This document shows, in pieces, positions 9,059 to 17,550 of a stretch of 64,000 nt of DNA. A program made the position numbers and the translations under genes. The notes beneath the pieces are model-generated. The model saw nothing but the letters and a program-made list of their open reading frames with translations. It was not told the DNA's origin and did not search any database. Each line of letters opens with the position of its first letter. The stretch's first letter is position 1. Origin of the DNA: a bacterium 210917-SL.2.15 (GTDB lineage: Bacteria > Bacillota > Clostridia > Oscillospirales > Oscillospiraceae). The stretch is taken from contig JAJCJC010000008.1 in the NCBI GenBank assembly GCA_020555605.1, positions 24,742 to 88,741 on the forward strand, in the 5' to 3' direction.

Positions 9059-9558
9059 GACAGTGCCCCCTCTGCCATATCTGCGCCGCTGAGGTAGCGG
9101 AGCACGAGGCTCAGGGCGAACTCTGCGGCGGAGCGGCGGATCCGGGCGCGATCGCCGTCGAAATGGCACAGATAGCACCACGTTTTCCCCTGCGCAGACA
9201 AAGAAACATATACGGTACCCACGGTATTGCCGCGGTCGTCCGGATTGGGACCGGCTACGCCTGTGGTGGATACGGCCAGATCCGTGCCCAGCAGACGCGC
9301 TGCGCCGGAGGCCATCTGCCGCCCCACTGGGGCGGACACGGCGCCGTATTGCTCCAGATCCCGGGCGGACACACCCAGAACGTTTTGCTTTACCGCGTTC
9401 ACATAGGATACCACGCCGCCGTGGAACACCGTGGAGGCGCCGGAGACATCGGTGATGCGTTTGGCGATCAGTCCTCCGGTGCAGGATTCGGCGCAGGACA
9501 GCGTCAGATTGGCCTTGCTCAGCGCGGAAACCACTTTTTGCTGTAGTGTTTTTGCCAT
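9055..9558 (-). CDS. pncC: Nicotinamide-nucleotide amidohydrolase (PncC / CinA C-terminal domain)
   Basis: A stand-alone 167-residue CinA C-terminal domain. Family members deamidate nicotinamide mononucleotide to nicotinate mononucleotide in NAD salvage. The diagnostic motifs are CAESCTGGLIAKRIT (about 22-36), SYVNAVKQ, YGAVSAPV and TTGVAGPNPD. It lacks the N-terminal molybdopterin-binding-like domain of full-length CinA, which is normal for PncC. The stop overlaps the next start as ATGA. A PnuC-type pyridine or vitamin transporter is encoded elsewhere in the window (31.7 kb), but no link is shown by the sequence. Confidence 0.95.
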   Translation of the reverse strand: MAKTLQQKVVSALSKANLTLSCAESCTGGLIAKRITDVSGASTVFHGGVVSYVNAVKQNVLGVSARDLEQYGAVSAPVGRQMASGAARLLGTDLAVSTTGVAGPNPDDRGNTVGTVYVSLSAQGKTWCYLCHFDGDRARIRRSAAEFALSLVLRYLSGADMAEGALS

Positions 9559-9574
9559 ACTGCCCGCCCTCCTT

Positions 9575-10747
9575 TTACCAACTCAGTTTCAGTTTTTCTT
9601 CTCCGGCCAGAGCGCGTTCCACCAATTCGCTGATGGGCAGTGCGGCCTCGGCTTCACGCACTTCGCTGAGATTCGGGTGCGTTTTTGGGTGGCGGGGCGT
9701 AAACACGGTGCAGCAGTCCTCGTAAGGAAGGATGGAAGTGCCGAAGGTGCCGATTTTGCGGGAAATGGATACGATCTCTTCCTTGTCCATGCCTACCAGA
9801 GGACGGAATACGGGGTAATCACACACGTCTTCCGTGGAGCGCATAGCCTCCATGGTCTGGCTGGCTACCTGTCCCAGACATTCGCCGGTGACGATACAGC
9901 CTGCGCCGATGCGCTCCGCCACGCGGTTGGCAATGCGCATCATAAAGCGGCGCATGATCAGGGTGAAGTATTCCTCCGGGCAGTTTTTGCGGATCTCCTC
10001 CTGGATTTCGGTAAAGGGGACAATGTGGAGGATCGTATGGCCGGTATAGGGCGTGAGCAGCCGGGCCAGCTCGATCACCTTTTCCTTGGCCTGCTCCGAG
10101 GTGTACGGCGGCGAGAAGAAATGCACCATGTCCAGCGCCAGACCGCGTTTGGCCATCATATAGGAGGATACGGGGGAGTCAATGCCGCCCGAGAGCAGCG
10201 ACACGCCCGCGCCGTTGATGGAAACGGGCAGGCCGCCGGCTCCCGGCTCGGGGTTGCCGTGCACATAGGCGGCCTGTTCCCGCACCTCCACGTGCACCGT
10301 CAGTTCCGGGTGGTGCACGTCGGCGGTCAGGTTGGGGAAGCAGTCGTCCAATTCGCCGCCCACCCACTGGGAGAGCTGAATGGAAGTCATGGGGAAATTT
10401 TTGTCGGCCCGTTTGGATTCCACTTTGAAGGTTGTGGCAGCAGAAAGCTGGCCGTGCAGGTACGTTTTGGCGGCCTCCAAAATTGCTTCCTTGGTTTTTT
10501 CGCAGGGGTGGGCCTTGGAGAGGGCCACAATGCCGAAAATGCATTTGCAGGCCTCGAAAGCGGCATCCAGATCAGACTCCTCGCTGAGCGGTTCAATATA
10601 AATGGTACTTTGCTTGGAGGTGATCTGGAATTTGCCGCAGTGCTTGATGCGGCGGCGGATGTTGGCGCACAGGCGTTCTTCAAACACGTGGCGGTTGAGT
10701 CCCTTGAGCACCAGTTCGCCGAGTTTCAGTAAAATCAATTCTTGCAT
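9575..10747 (-). CDS. thiI: tRNA 4-thiouridine synthase / sulfurtransferase ThiI
   Basis: ThiI adenylates U8 of tRNA for 4-thiouridine formation and can donate sulfur for thiamine synthesis. The 390-residue protein has an N-terminal ferredoxin-like and THUMP domain (1-170) and a PP-loop ATPase with the motif SGGIDSPVSSY (about 183-193), then FRPLVGMDKEEI near the C-terminus. It ends without a rhodanese domain, the common short form in Firmicutes. I chose ATG 10745-10747 (MQELILLK), which matches the family's usual N-terminus; an ATG four codons upstream directly abuts the AAAGG and is a poorer start. Next downstream are pncC (16 nt) and the AlkD-like gene. Confidence 0.96.
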   Translation of the reverse strand: MQELILLKLGELVLKGLNRHVFEERLCANIRRRIKHCGKFQITSKQSTIYIEPLSEESDLDAAFEACKCIFGIVALSKAHPCEKTKEAILEAAKTYLHGQLSAATTFKVESKRADKNFPMTSIQLSQWVGGELDDCFPNLTADVHHPELTVHVEVREQAAYVHGNPEPGAGGLPVSINGAGVSLLSGGIDSPVSSYMMAKRGLALDMVHFFSPPYTSEQAKEKVIELARLLTPYTGHTILHIVPFTEIQEEIRKNCPEEYFTLIMRRFMMRIANRVAERIGAGCIVTGECLGQVASQTMEAMRSTEDVCDYPVFRPLVGMDKEEIVSISRKIGTFGTSILPYEDCCTVFTPRHPKTHPNLSEVREAEAALPISELVERALAGEEKLKLSW

Positions 10748-10755
10748 GGGTCGAT

Positions 10756-10938
10756 TCATCCTTTTTGTTTGATATTAAATATGTAAGAATACAGCACCTC
10801 ACGCACCGAAGCGCTGCCGATGAGATCGTGCTGACAGCGGTTCATACACCGAAAACCGAAGGCCTCATAGAAACGCCGGGCGCGGCGGTTGCCCTCGAGC
10901 AGCCATAGGAGCACGGCGCAATAGCCTTCTGAGGCCAA
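10756..10938 (-). pseudogene. C-terminal remnant of a GNAT N-acetyltransferase
   Basis: The frame encodes about 60 residues containing LLEGNRRARRFYEAFGF, the typical last beta-alpha unit of a GNAT acetyltransferase (acetyl-CoA-binding side). The N-terminal two thirds of the domain are missing: upstream the same frame hits a stop (TAA) about 65 nt before, and the preceding coding potential is in another frame and belongs to an unrelated protein. The only possible start is an internal TTG without a ribosome site. I read it as the tail of a gene fused by deletion to the broken gene upstream. Confidence 0.7.
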
Positions 10939-11328
10939 AGCGTCCTGTGCGGTGGTGCGGCAGGCGGGGCAGCAGCGCGCCGGCGGCGGTGAATTCGGCG
11001 TGGTTTAGCGCACCGCTGTGCAGCACTTCCGCCAGGCCGGATTTTTCTACGCAGGTCAGGGCGGAGTATTCCGGCATCACGTCATTGTGCCAGCCTTCCA
11101 GCAACAGCCAGCGGCGGATGGCATCACTGCTGGGTTCCAGCTGGGCCACGGCGTGGATACGGCCCCAGCCGGACACATGCCGGGCTGCTTCCCACACGGC
11201 GTCGTTGCCGTCGTGATTAGGCCCGCGATCTCGGTTAGGGGTTTGATCTCCCGTTTGTCCGGGGCCATGTGATACAGGGATGGCGCTTCCGGCGTGCCCT
11301 AGGCGTGCAGATGTGGAGCCTGAGACAT
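10865..11328 (-). pseudogene. Broken gene, possibly a helical-repeat protein (early stop plus frameshift)
   Basis: An ATG at 11326-11328 with a good ribosome site (AAAGGGTGA, inside the end of comM) opens a frame that reads nine residues and hits TAG. The same frame continues as HMAPDKREIKPLTEIAGL, then coding potential shifts frame near 11212-11222 into NHDGNDAVWEAARHVSGWGR and on through a Leu/Trp-rich segment with about 65 plausible residues. After about 10960 the frame runs into nonsense over the GNAT remnant. The protein style recalls clostridial HEAT-like hypothetical proteins, but I cannot name the family with certainty. At least two inactivating lesions are visible. Confidence 0.65.
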
Positions 11329-11332
11329 AAAA

Positions 11333-12850
11333 TCACCCTTTCAGAATGTCTGTGTTTCGATATTGGATGGCCTCCGCCAGATGGACGGGCTCAATGGCTT
11401 CGGCGCCGTCGAGATCGGCGATGGTGCGGGCCACGCGCAGAATGCGGTCGTGGGAGCGGGCAGTGAGACCCATTTTTTCAAAGGCGTGCTTCATCAGTGT
11501 TTCGCCGGCTGTGTCCAGGGCACAGAACTGCGCCAGCATGGAAGGAGGCATATGGGCGTTGCAGGAAACTTTTGTGCCGGCAAAGCGTGCACGTTGGCGT
11601 GCGCGGGCGGCGTTTACCCGCGCGCGCACAGCGGCACTGTCCTCGGGGGCCTCTTTGCGGCGCATGGATTCATATTCTACACTGGGCACACGGACGTGCA
11701 GGTCAATGCGGTCCAGCAACGGACCGGAGATGCGGGAAACGTACTTTTGCACCTGGGCACCGGTGCAGGTGCAGCGGCCAGAGGGGTGGCCGTACCATCC
11801 GCAGCGGCAGGGGTTCATGGCGCACACCAGCATAAAGCGGCTGGGCAAGCGCAGCGTGCCCGAGGCCCGGGTGATGGTCACTTCGCCGTCTTCAAGGGGC
11901 TGGCGCAAGACCTCGAGGGCGTCTTTGTGGAATTCCGGTAGCTCGTCGAGGAACAATACACCGTTGTGGGACAGAGAGATTTCCCCAGGCCTGGGAAAGG
12001 ATCCGCCGCCGGACAGGGCCACGGCAGACACTGTGTGATGGGGCGCGCGGAAGGGGCGGTGGGCGAGCAGCGGATGGCGGCTGTCTGTCAGGCCTGCGAC
12101 AGACCAGATCTCTGTAGCTTCCAGAGCCTCCTGCCGGGTCATATCTGGCAGGATGGAGGGCAGGCGGCGGGCCAGCATGGATTTGCCGGCGCCCGGACTG
12201 CCAATCAGCAGCAGGTTATGGCTTCCTGCGGCGGCTACTTCCAGCGCACGGCGGCAGTTTTCCTGGCCCATTACATCCCGCAGATCCGGCATATGGGCCG
12301 TGTCCTCCCCGCTTTGCCAAGGCGTGGCAGGGGAGAGACGCGCATGACCCTTCAGATGGGCGACCAGGGATTCGGCCGTCTCCACACCGTATACGATCAG
12401 TCCCTCCGCCAGCGTGGCTTCGGCAGCGTTTTCTGAGGGCACATAAAGCGTGTTTATCCCGGCACGCCGGGCCGCCATGGCCATGGGCAGTACGCCGCGC
12501 ACCGGGCGCAGCGCGCCGGTCAGGGACAGCTCGCCCAAAAACGCGGCGTCTTGGGGCGGTGCGTCCAGTTCGCCTGCGGCGGTCATCAGGCCCAAAAAAA
12601 TAGGCAGGTCATACAGCGTGCCTTCCTTTTTGCGGCTGGCGGGGGCCAGATTGATGGTGATGCGGCTGACGGGGAACTTGGCTCCGCAATTTTTCACAGC
12701 TGCCCGTACCCGTTCGCGGGATTCACGCACGGCGGCGTCCGGCAGGCCGACTACGTCAAAAGCCGGCAGCCCGCCGGACAAGAAACACTCCACACTGACT
12801 TCGTAACCGGCGATGCCTGTCAGGCCCAGGGAGCGGATGGAAACGACCAT
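11333..12850 (-). CDS. comM: ComM / YifB family Mg-chelatase-like AAA+ ATPase
   Basis: A 505-residue protein with an N-terminal Lon-protease-like fold (about 1-170, including GLPDAAVRESRERV), a central AAA+ domain with Walker A GSPGAGKSMLARR and Walker B GVLFLDELPEF, and a C-terminal Mg_chelatase_C domain. In Gram-negative bacteria ComM is a helicase that promotes branch migration in natural transformation; its job in Clostridia is unproven. The start is set at ATG 12848-12850 (MVVSIRSLGL), after an AGGAG 8-9 nt upstream and matching the family N-terminus. The longer in-frame extension runs through AT-rich promoter DNA and is not credible. Confidence 0.95.
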   Translation of the reverse strand: MVVSIRSLGLTGIAGYEVSVECFLSGGLPAFDVVGLPDAAVRESRERVRAAVKNCGAKFPVSRITINLAPASRKKEGTLYDLPIFLGLMTAAGELDAPPQDAAFLGELSLTGALRPVRGVLPMAMAARRAGINTLYVPSENAAEATLAEGLIVYGVETAESLVAHLKGHARLSPATPWQSGEDTAHMPDLRDVMGQENCRRALEVAAAGSHNLLLIGSPGAGKSMLARRLPSILPDMTRQEALEATEIWSVAGLTDSRHPLLAHRPFRAPHHTVSAVALSGGGSFPRPGEISLSHNGVLFLDELPEFHKDALEVLRQPLEDGEVTITRASGTLRLPSRFMLVCAMNPCRCGWYGHPSGRCTCTGAQVQKYVSRISGPLLDRIDLHVRVPSVEYESMRRKEAPEDSAAVRARVNAARARQRARFAGTKVSCNAHMPPSMLAQFCALDTAGETLMKHAFEKMGLTARSHDRILRVARTIADLDGAEAIEPVHLAEAIQYRNTDILKG

Positions 12851-12980
12851 ATGCACACAGCTCCTTTGCAGCAGATACAGTATTGCAAATAATATTAATT
12901 TTATTTTACAACAATCCGGTCGGCCCTGCAAGAACACATTTTTTATACGGGAAACAGAAATTCCACCAGTGGTGGACAGA

Positions 12981-12998
12981 ATGATAAAAATTTAACAA
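12981..12998. promoter_or_regulatory. Rex-like redox operator upstream of pyruvate oxidoreductase
   Basis: ATGATAA-AAAT-TTAACAA matches the clostridial Rex consensus TTGTTAA-N4-TTAACAA at 12 of 14 defined positions. It is part of a 20-nt sequence (12983-13002) repeated exactly at 48071-48090. Rex represses fermentation genes until NADH is high. It lies about 50 nt upstream of the best -35 box. Confidence 0.5.
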
Positions 12999-13047
12999 TT
13001 TTCAAAAAAATATCCAAGCAAAAATTGGGGAAAATGAAAAATAGTCA

Positions 13048-13076
13048 TAGACACTCATTCAAATTTATGATATGGT
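13048..13076 (+). promoter_or_regulatory. Predicted sigma-A promoter for pyruvate oxidoreductase
   Basis: TAGACA (13048-13053), a 17-nt spacer and TATGGT (13071-13076). This would give a leader of about 80 nt ahead of the TTG start. Confidence 0.55.
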
Positions 13077-13161
13077 ATATGATAGTATTCTATCAAGTTA
13101 AAGCACGAAATAGCGGTTTGTTGGTGCTTTGCAAGCATTTTTATAAGGAGAGTGAAGCGTT

Positions 13162-16100
13162 TTGATTAAAAGAGCGATGAAGACAATGGATGGCAATACG
13201 GCTGCGGCCCATGTCGCTTATGCGTTTACCGAAATCGCCGCGATTTATCCGATCACACCGTCTTCGGTCATGGCGGAATGTGTGGATAAATGGTCCGCCA
13301 ACGGCCGGCTGAATCTGTTCGGCCAAACGGTCCGCGTGGCTGAGATGCAGTCCGAAGGCGGCGCGGCCGGTGCAGTCCATGGATCCCTGACCGCCGGCGC
13401 CCTGACGACCACGTTTACTGCCTCCCAGGGCCTTCTTCTGATGATCCCCAACATGTACAAGATTGCCGGCAGCCAGCTGCCCAGTGTGATCCATGTATCT
13501 GCCCGCGCTCTGGCTACCCATGCGCTATCCATTTTCGGCGACCATACCGACGTGATGGCCTGCCGTCAGACGGGGTATGCCCTGCTGTGCTCCAACAATC
13601 CCCAGGAGGTCATGGACTTGGCGGCTGTGGCCCATCTGGCCACGTTGAAGGGCGAGGTCCCCTTCCTGCACTTCTTTGACGGATTCCGCACATCCCATGA
13701 GATCCGCAAGGTGGCAGCCTGGGACTACAACGACCTTAACGATATGCTCGATCCTGCGCTCGTGAAGCGTTTCCGCGCCAAGTCCTTGAACCCGGATCAC
13801 CCTGTGCTGCGCGGTAGCGCCCAGAATCCGGACATCTTCTTCCAGGCCCGTGAGGCGGCCAACGGCTACTATGATGCACTGCCTGCTGTGGTGCAGGAAA
13901 CCATGGATGCGATCAACGAGCGGATCGGCAGCAGCTATCACCTGTTCGATTACTATGGCTCTCCCACGGCTAAAACCGTGATGATCGCCATGGGTTCCGT
14001 GTGCGATGCGGCAGAGGAAGTCATTGATTATCTCAATGCTAAAAACAAAGAGGACCAGGTGGGCCTGATCAAAGTGCGCCTGTACCGCCCCTTCTCCATT
14101 GAGCATTTCCTGGCGCAGATCCCCGATACCTGCAAGAACATTGTGGTAATGGATCGCTGCAAAGAGCCTGGTGCACCCGGCGAGCCGCTGTACCTTGACG
14201 TAGTGCGCGCCCTGAGCGGCAGCGCCAAAGCCGGTATGCGCGTGGTGGGCGGCCGCTATGGCCTGGGCAGCAAGGACACCACCCCAGGCGGTATCCTGGC
14301 AGCGTTCAAAAACGCTGCGGCCGAGACGCCGGTCAACAGCTTCACCATCAACATCAACGATGATGTCACCGGATTGTCCCTGCCTATTGAAGACGAACCG
14401 GATGTGGCGGCCCAGGGCACCATTGCCTGTAAGTTCTGGGGTCTCGGCAGCGACGGTACTGTCGGCGCCAATAAGAACTCCATTAAGATTATTGGTGATC
14501 ACACGGATATGAACGTGCAGGCCTATTTCCAGTACGACTCCAAGAAGTCCGGCGGTGTCACCATCTCCCACCTGCGTTTTGGCAAAAAGCCCATCAAGTC
14601 CACCTATTACGTTACCAAGGCGGACTTTGTGGCCTGCCACTGCCCGGCCTATATCGAAAAGTACGACATCGTGCAGGACATCAAGAAAGGTGGTACATTC
14701 CTGCTCAACTGCGACTGGCTGCCTGAGGATCTGGAAGCACACCTGCCTGCTGCCGTGAAACGGTATCTGGCCAAGAACAAGATTGAGTTTTATACTTGCG
14801 ACGCCATCAAGCTGGCCCGCGACATCGGCTTGGGCGAGCGCACCAATATGGTGCTCCAGTCTGCGTTCTTCAAGCTGGCCAACATTATCCCCATCGGCGA
14901 CGCGGTGGAGTATATGAAGGATGCGGTGGCCAAAACCTACGGCCACAAGGGCGAGTCCATTGTCAATATGAACTGCGAAGCCATTGATGCGGGCCTCAAC
15001 GCTTTGCGCAAAATCGAGATCCCCGAAGAATGGAAAACTGCGAAGGACAAAAAGGCTAAGGTGCAGATCGATACGGATCGGCCCGATCTGGCAGCTTTTG
15101 TAGAAAAGGTTATGATCCCTGCCAATGCCATGCGCGGTGACGCTATCCCGGTTTCCGTCATGAAAGAGGTCTGCCCCGGCGGAACCCTGCCTCAGGGTAC
15201 GTCCCAGTTTGAACGCCGCGGCATTGCGGTGGATGTCCCCACTTGGGTGCCCCGCCACTGTATCCAGTGCAATCGCTGCGTGATGGTGTGCCCTCATGGT
15301 GTACTCCGCTCTTATGCCGTCAGCGCCGAGGAACTTTCTGGTGCCCCCGAAAAAACGAAGACTGCGCCTATGATCGGGAAAGGATTGGATAAGTATAAGT
15401 TTGCCATTACCGTTTCACCGGTGGACTGCACTGGCTGCGGTTCCTGCTCTAATGTATGCCCGGCCAAGAATAAGGCTATCGATATGATGCCTTATGAGGA
15501 AGAAACCGAGCAGCAGGAAATTTATGATTATGCCCTCAAACACTTTACCGACAAGGATCTGCGTTTCCCGGACAATCTGACCAAGGAAGCCCAGTTCCAC
15601 CGTCCGCTGCTGGAGTTCTCCGGTGCCTGCGGCGGCTGCGGTGAAACGCCTTATGCCAAGCTGGTGACCCAGCTGTTCGGCGACCATATGTATATTGCCA
15701 ACGCTACGGGCTGCTCGTCCATTTGGGGCGGCAGCGCACCCTCCACGCCTTACACGGTGGACAGCCAGGGCCGCGGCCCTGCCTGGGAAAACTCACTCTT
15801 TGAGGACAACGCCGAGTTTGGCTACGGCATGAAGCTGGCTGTGCGTCAGCGTCGGGCCAAGCTGCACAGTGTAATCACAGAATTGGCCAAGAATATGGCT
15901 TTTGCCGAGATTGCTAACCGCTGGCTGGCCGAGCGGGACGACTATGCCGCTTCCCGTGAACTGGGCGATAAGCTGGTGGCCAAGTGCGAAAAGAATACCG
16001 ACCCGGCCTATGCCGAGCAGTGCAAGTATATTTTGGACAACAAGGATATGCTGGCTTACAAGTCCGTCTGGATTTTCGGCGGCGACGGCTGGGCCTACGA

Positions 16101-16701
16101 TATCGGATACGGCGGTTTGGATCACGTGCTGGCCTCTGGTTTGAACGTAAACGTACTGGTATTTGATACCGAAGTGTATTCCAATACCGGCGGTCAGGCG
16201 TCTAAAGCCACGCCCACGGCGGCCACTGCGCAGTTCGCGGCATCCGGCAAGCTGATCAAGAAAAAGGACCTGGCTGCCATTGCCATGTCTTATGGCTATG
16301 TGTATGTGGCGCAGGTGGCCATGGGCGCCGACTATGAGCAGTGCATGAAAGCCTTTATTCAGGCGGAGCACTACGATGGCCCCTCTCTGATCATTGCTTA
16401 TGCTCCCTGCATCAATCATGGCATCAAGGCCGGCATGAGCAAATCTATGACGGAAATGGAGAATGCGGTCAAGGCTGGTTACTGGCACCTGTTCCGCTAT
16501 GATCCGCGCCGTGATACTAATCCGTTCCAGCTTGACAGCAAGGAGCCGAACGAGAGCTACCGCCGTTTTGTGATGGGCGAGCATCGCTACTCTTCCCTGA
16601 CGATCACCTTCCCTGAACGGGCGAAAGAACTGATGGCTGTGGCAGAAAAGCAGGCAAAGAACCGCTATCTGTCGCTGAAAAAGCGTGCAAAAGAAGATTG
16701 A
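13162..16701 (+). CDS. nifJ: Pyruvate:ferredoxin (flavodoxin) oxidoreductase, single-chain
   Basis: A 1,179-residue homodimeric-type PFOR. It oxidises pyruvate with CoA to acetyl-CoA and CO2 and reduces ferredoxin, the central step of clostridial fermentation. In order: the pyruvate-binding domain with YPITPSS (29-35); the gamma and CoA-binding domains; a two-cluster ferredoxin domain with CIQCNRCVMVCP and CTGCGSCSNVCP; the proximal-cluster cysteines in CGGCGETPY and ATGCSS; and the thiamine-diphosphate site GDGWAYDIGYGG followed by SNTGGQ. The start is TTG 13162, because AAGGAG is 11 nt upstream; ATG 13177 is too far (26 nt). It is monocistronic, with its own promoter, a Rex-like site upstream and a strong terminator. 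Confidence 0.98.
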   Translation: MIKRAMKTMDGNTAAAHVAYAFTEIAAIYPITPSSVMAECVDKWSANGRLNLFGQTVRVAEMQSEGGAAGAVHGSLTAGALTTTFTASQGLLLMIPNMYKIAGSQLPSVIHVSARALATHALSIFGDHTDVMACRQTGYALLCSNNPQEVMDLAAVAHLATLKGEVPFLHFFDGFRTSHEIRKVAAWDYNDLNDMLDPALVKRFRAKSLNPDHPVLRGSAQNPDIFFQAREAANGYYDALPAVVQETMDAINERIGSSYHLFDYYGSPTAKTVMIAMGSVCDAAEEVIDYLNAKNKEDQVGLIKVRLYRPFSIEHFLAQIPDTCKNIVVMDRCKEPGAPGEPLYLDVVRALSGSAKAGMRVVGGRYGLGSKDTTPGGILAAFKNAAAETPVNSFTININDDVTGLSLPIEDEPDVAAQGTIACKFWGLGSDGTVGANKNSIKIIGDHTDMNVQAYFQYDSKKSGGVTISHLRFGKKPIKSTYYVTKADFVACHCPAYIEKYDIVQDIKKGGTFLLNCDWLPEDLEAHLPAAVKRYLAKNKIEFYTCDAIKLARDIGLGERTNMVLQSAFFKLANIIPIGDAVEYMKDAVAKTYGHKGESIVNMNCEAIDAGLNALRKIEIPEEWKTAKDKKAKVQIDTDRPDLAAFVEKVMIPANAMRGDAIPVSVMKEVCPGGTLPQGTSQFERRGIAVDVPTWVPRHCIQCNRCVMVCPHGVLRSYAVSAEELSGAPEKTKTAPMIGKGLDKYKFAITVSPVDCTGCGSCSNVCPAKNKAIDMMPYEEETEQQEIYDYALKHFTDKDLRFPDNLTKEAQFHRPLLEFSGACGGCGETPYAKLVTQLFGDHMYIANATGCSSIWGGSAPSTPYTVDSQGRGPAWENSLFEDNAEFGYGMKLAVRQRRAKLHSVITELAKNMAFAEIANRWLAERDDYAASRELGDKLVAKCEKNTDPAYAEQCKYILDNKDMLAYKSVWIFGGDGWAYDIGYGGLDHVLASGLNVNVLVFDTEVYSNTGGQASKATPTAATAQFAASGKLIKKKDLAAIAMSYGYVYVAQVAMGADYEQCMKAFIQAEHYDGPSLIIAYAPCINHGIKAGMSKSMTEMENAVKAGYWHLFRYDPRRDTNPFQLDSKEPNESYRRFVMGEHRYSSLTITFPERAKELMAVAEKQAKNRYLSLKKRAKED

Positions 16702-16763
16702 TTTCTGAGAAGCCCCCATCGGCCCACTGAACCGTTCCCTATCAAGTAGACAAAAGAAAAACC

Positions 16764-16804
16764 AAAAGGACCGGAGGAATTTATATTCCTTCGGTCCTTT
16801 TTAG
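16764..16804 (+). terminator. Terminator after pyruvate oxidoreductase
   Basis: A 17-bp stem (AAAAGGACCGGAGGAAT, 16764-16780, against 16785-16801, one mismatch) with a TTAT loop is followed by T residues. Confidence 0.88.
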
Positions 16805-16967
16805 ATTGGAACAAGTGTATTGGGGGTATGTATTGTAAAAGAAAAAACACACCAGGTGACTGGAAAGAAGGTGCACTTTTGCGTAGAGTTAAAACAGCGA
16901 ATCGAAGACCACATCTAACAAGGGGAACCAGATCAACATTTTAATTAAAGGCATTGTTGCATCCCAT

Positions 16968-17360
16968 TCACTGTATCCGGTATTCCATCGGAGCCAACCT
17001 ACTGGGTTGGAGTTGGTAGCGGGAATCATTATAGAATTGGATATACTCAGCAATAGCCCTTTTCTGGGCGCTGTAGTCAGGAAATGTCCGTAGGTAGTAC
17101 ATTTCCGCTTTCAGTGTCCCCCAAAGCCGGTACAGATAAAATCTGTATCCGGAGCTGGTAAGATCATAGACGGACAGATCCGTGTCGATTTGTGTTGCTT
17201 CTGTGTCAGTGGTTATCTCCGCCAGTTTATTCCGGGGGCATGCCGACCGCAGGGCTGTGATCGCCGCGTCTATTTTTTCATTGTTCCGGTTAAAGTCTTC
17301 CCGCAGGACGCGATCGGCGGCGTCCCACTGGTTCAGTTGATAGTGTTCTGTATACTTCAA
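16968..17360 (-). pseudogene. Chimera: phage-tail-like N-terminus fused to the C-terminus of an IS3-family transposase
   Basis: The 130-residue frame has two unrelated halves. Residues 1 to about 80 (beginning MKYTEHYQLNQWDAADRVL, with NEKIDAAI) resemble the opening of clostridial phage tail or fibre-associated proteins. From about residue 81, LWGTLKAEMYYLRTF then YIQFYNDSRYQ and LAPMEYR reproduce the end of the DDE domain of IS3/IS150-family OrfB. Neither half is complete. The simplest reading is deletion or imperfect IS excision that joined a tail-gene fragment to a transposase remnant. No complete IS or terminal repeats can be seen. Probably non-functional. Confidence 0.7.
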
Positions 17361-17394
17361 GTCGATTTCTCTCTTTTGTAGTCGAATTTCGGGG

Positions 17395-17437
17395 CTTTTG
17401 CCCTGCCCTACACTTACCGTGTAGGGCAGGGCAAAAG
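17395..17437. repeat. 19-bp perfect inverted repeat without U-tract
   Basis: CTTTTGCCCTGCCCTACAC (17395-17413) is exactly complementary to 17419-17437, with a 5-nt loop (TTACC). It lies between two diverging frames, and neither strand has a clean T-run after it, so it is not an ordinary terminator for a neighbour. Confidence 0.8.
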
Positions 17438-17550
17438 TTGTACAATTTTATGCAACTTCTGCCGGTTTTTTTGTAAACAATCCGATGCCCTTCCATCCGA
17501 TGCATAGAGCTACGGCTTCCGGCATAAGATCGAACGAGGTGAGTGCGAAC

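Larger units (their letters stand above)
12851..13161. other. Divergent intergenic region between comM and the pyruvate oxidoreductase gene
   Basis: This 311-nt AT-rich stretch holds no gene. It contains a Rex-like operator at 12981-12998, a sigma-A type promoter at 13048-13076 and the AAGGAG ribosome site (13145-13150) of the oxidoreductase gene. A clear minus-strand promoter for comM was not identified. Confidence 0.7.

Noticed and set aside
13525..15297. Long minus-strand open frame (590 codons) inside the pyruvate oxidoreductase gene
   Set aside because: It is fully antisense to a gene with intact iron-sulfur and thiamine motifs; it is rich in His/Gly/Val/Leu as expected for a complement frame and has no ribosome site.
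16829..16945. Small plus-strand frames (about 38 residues) after the pyruvate oxidoreductase terminator
   Set aside because: Short, overlapping, without a proper ribosome site; they could be transposase debris but no family signature is strong enough to name.
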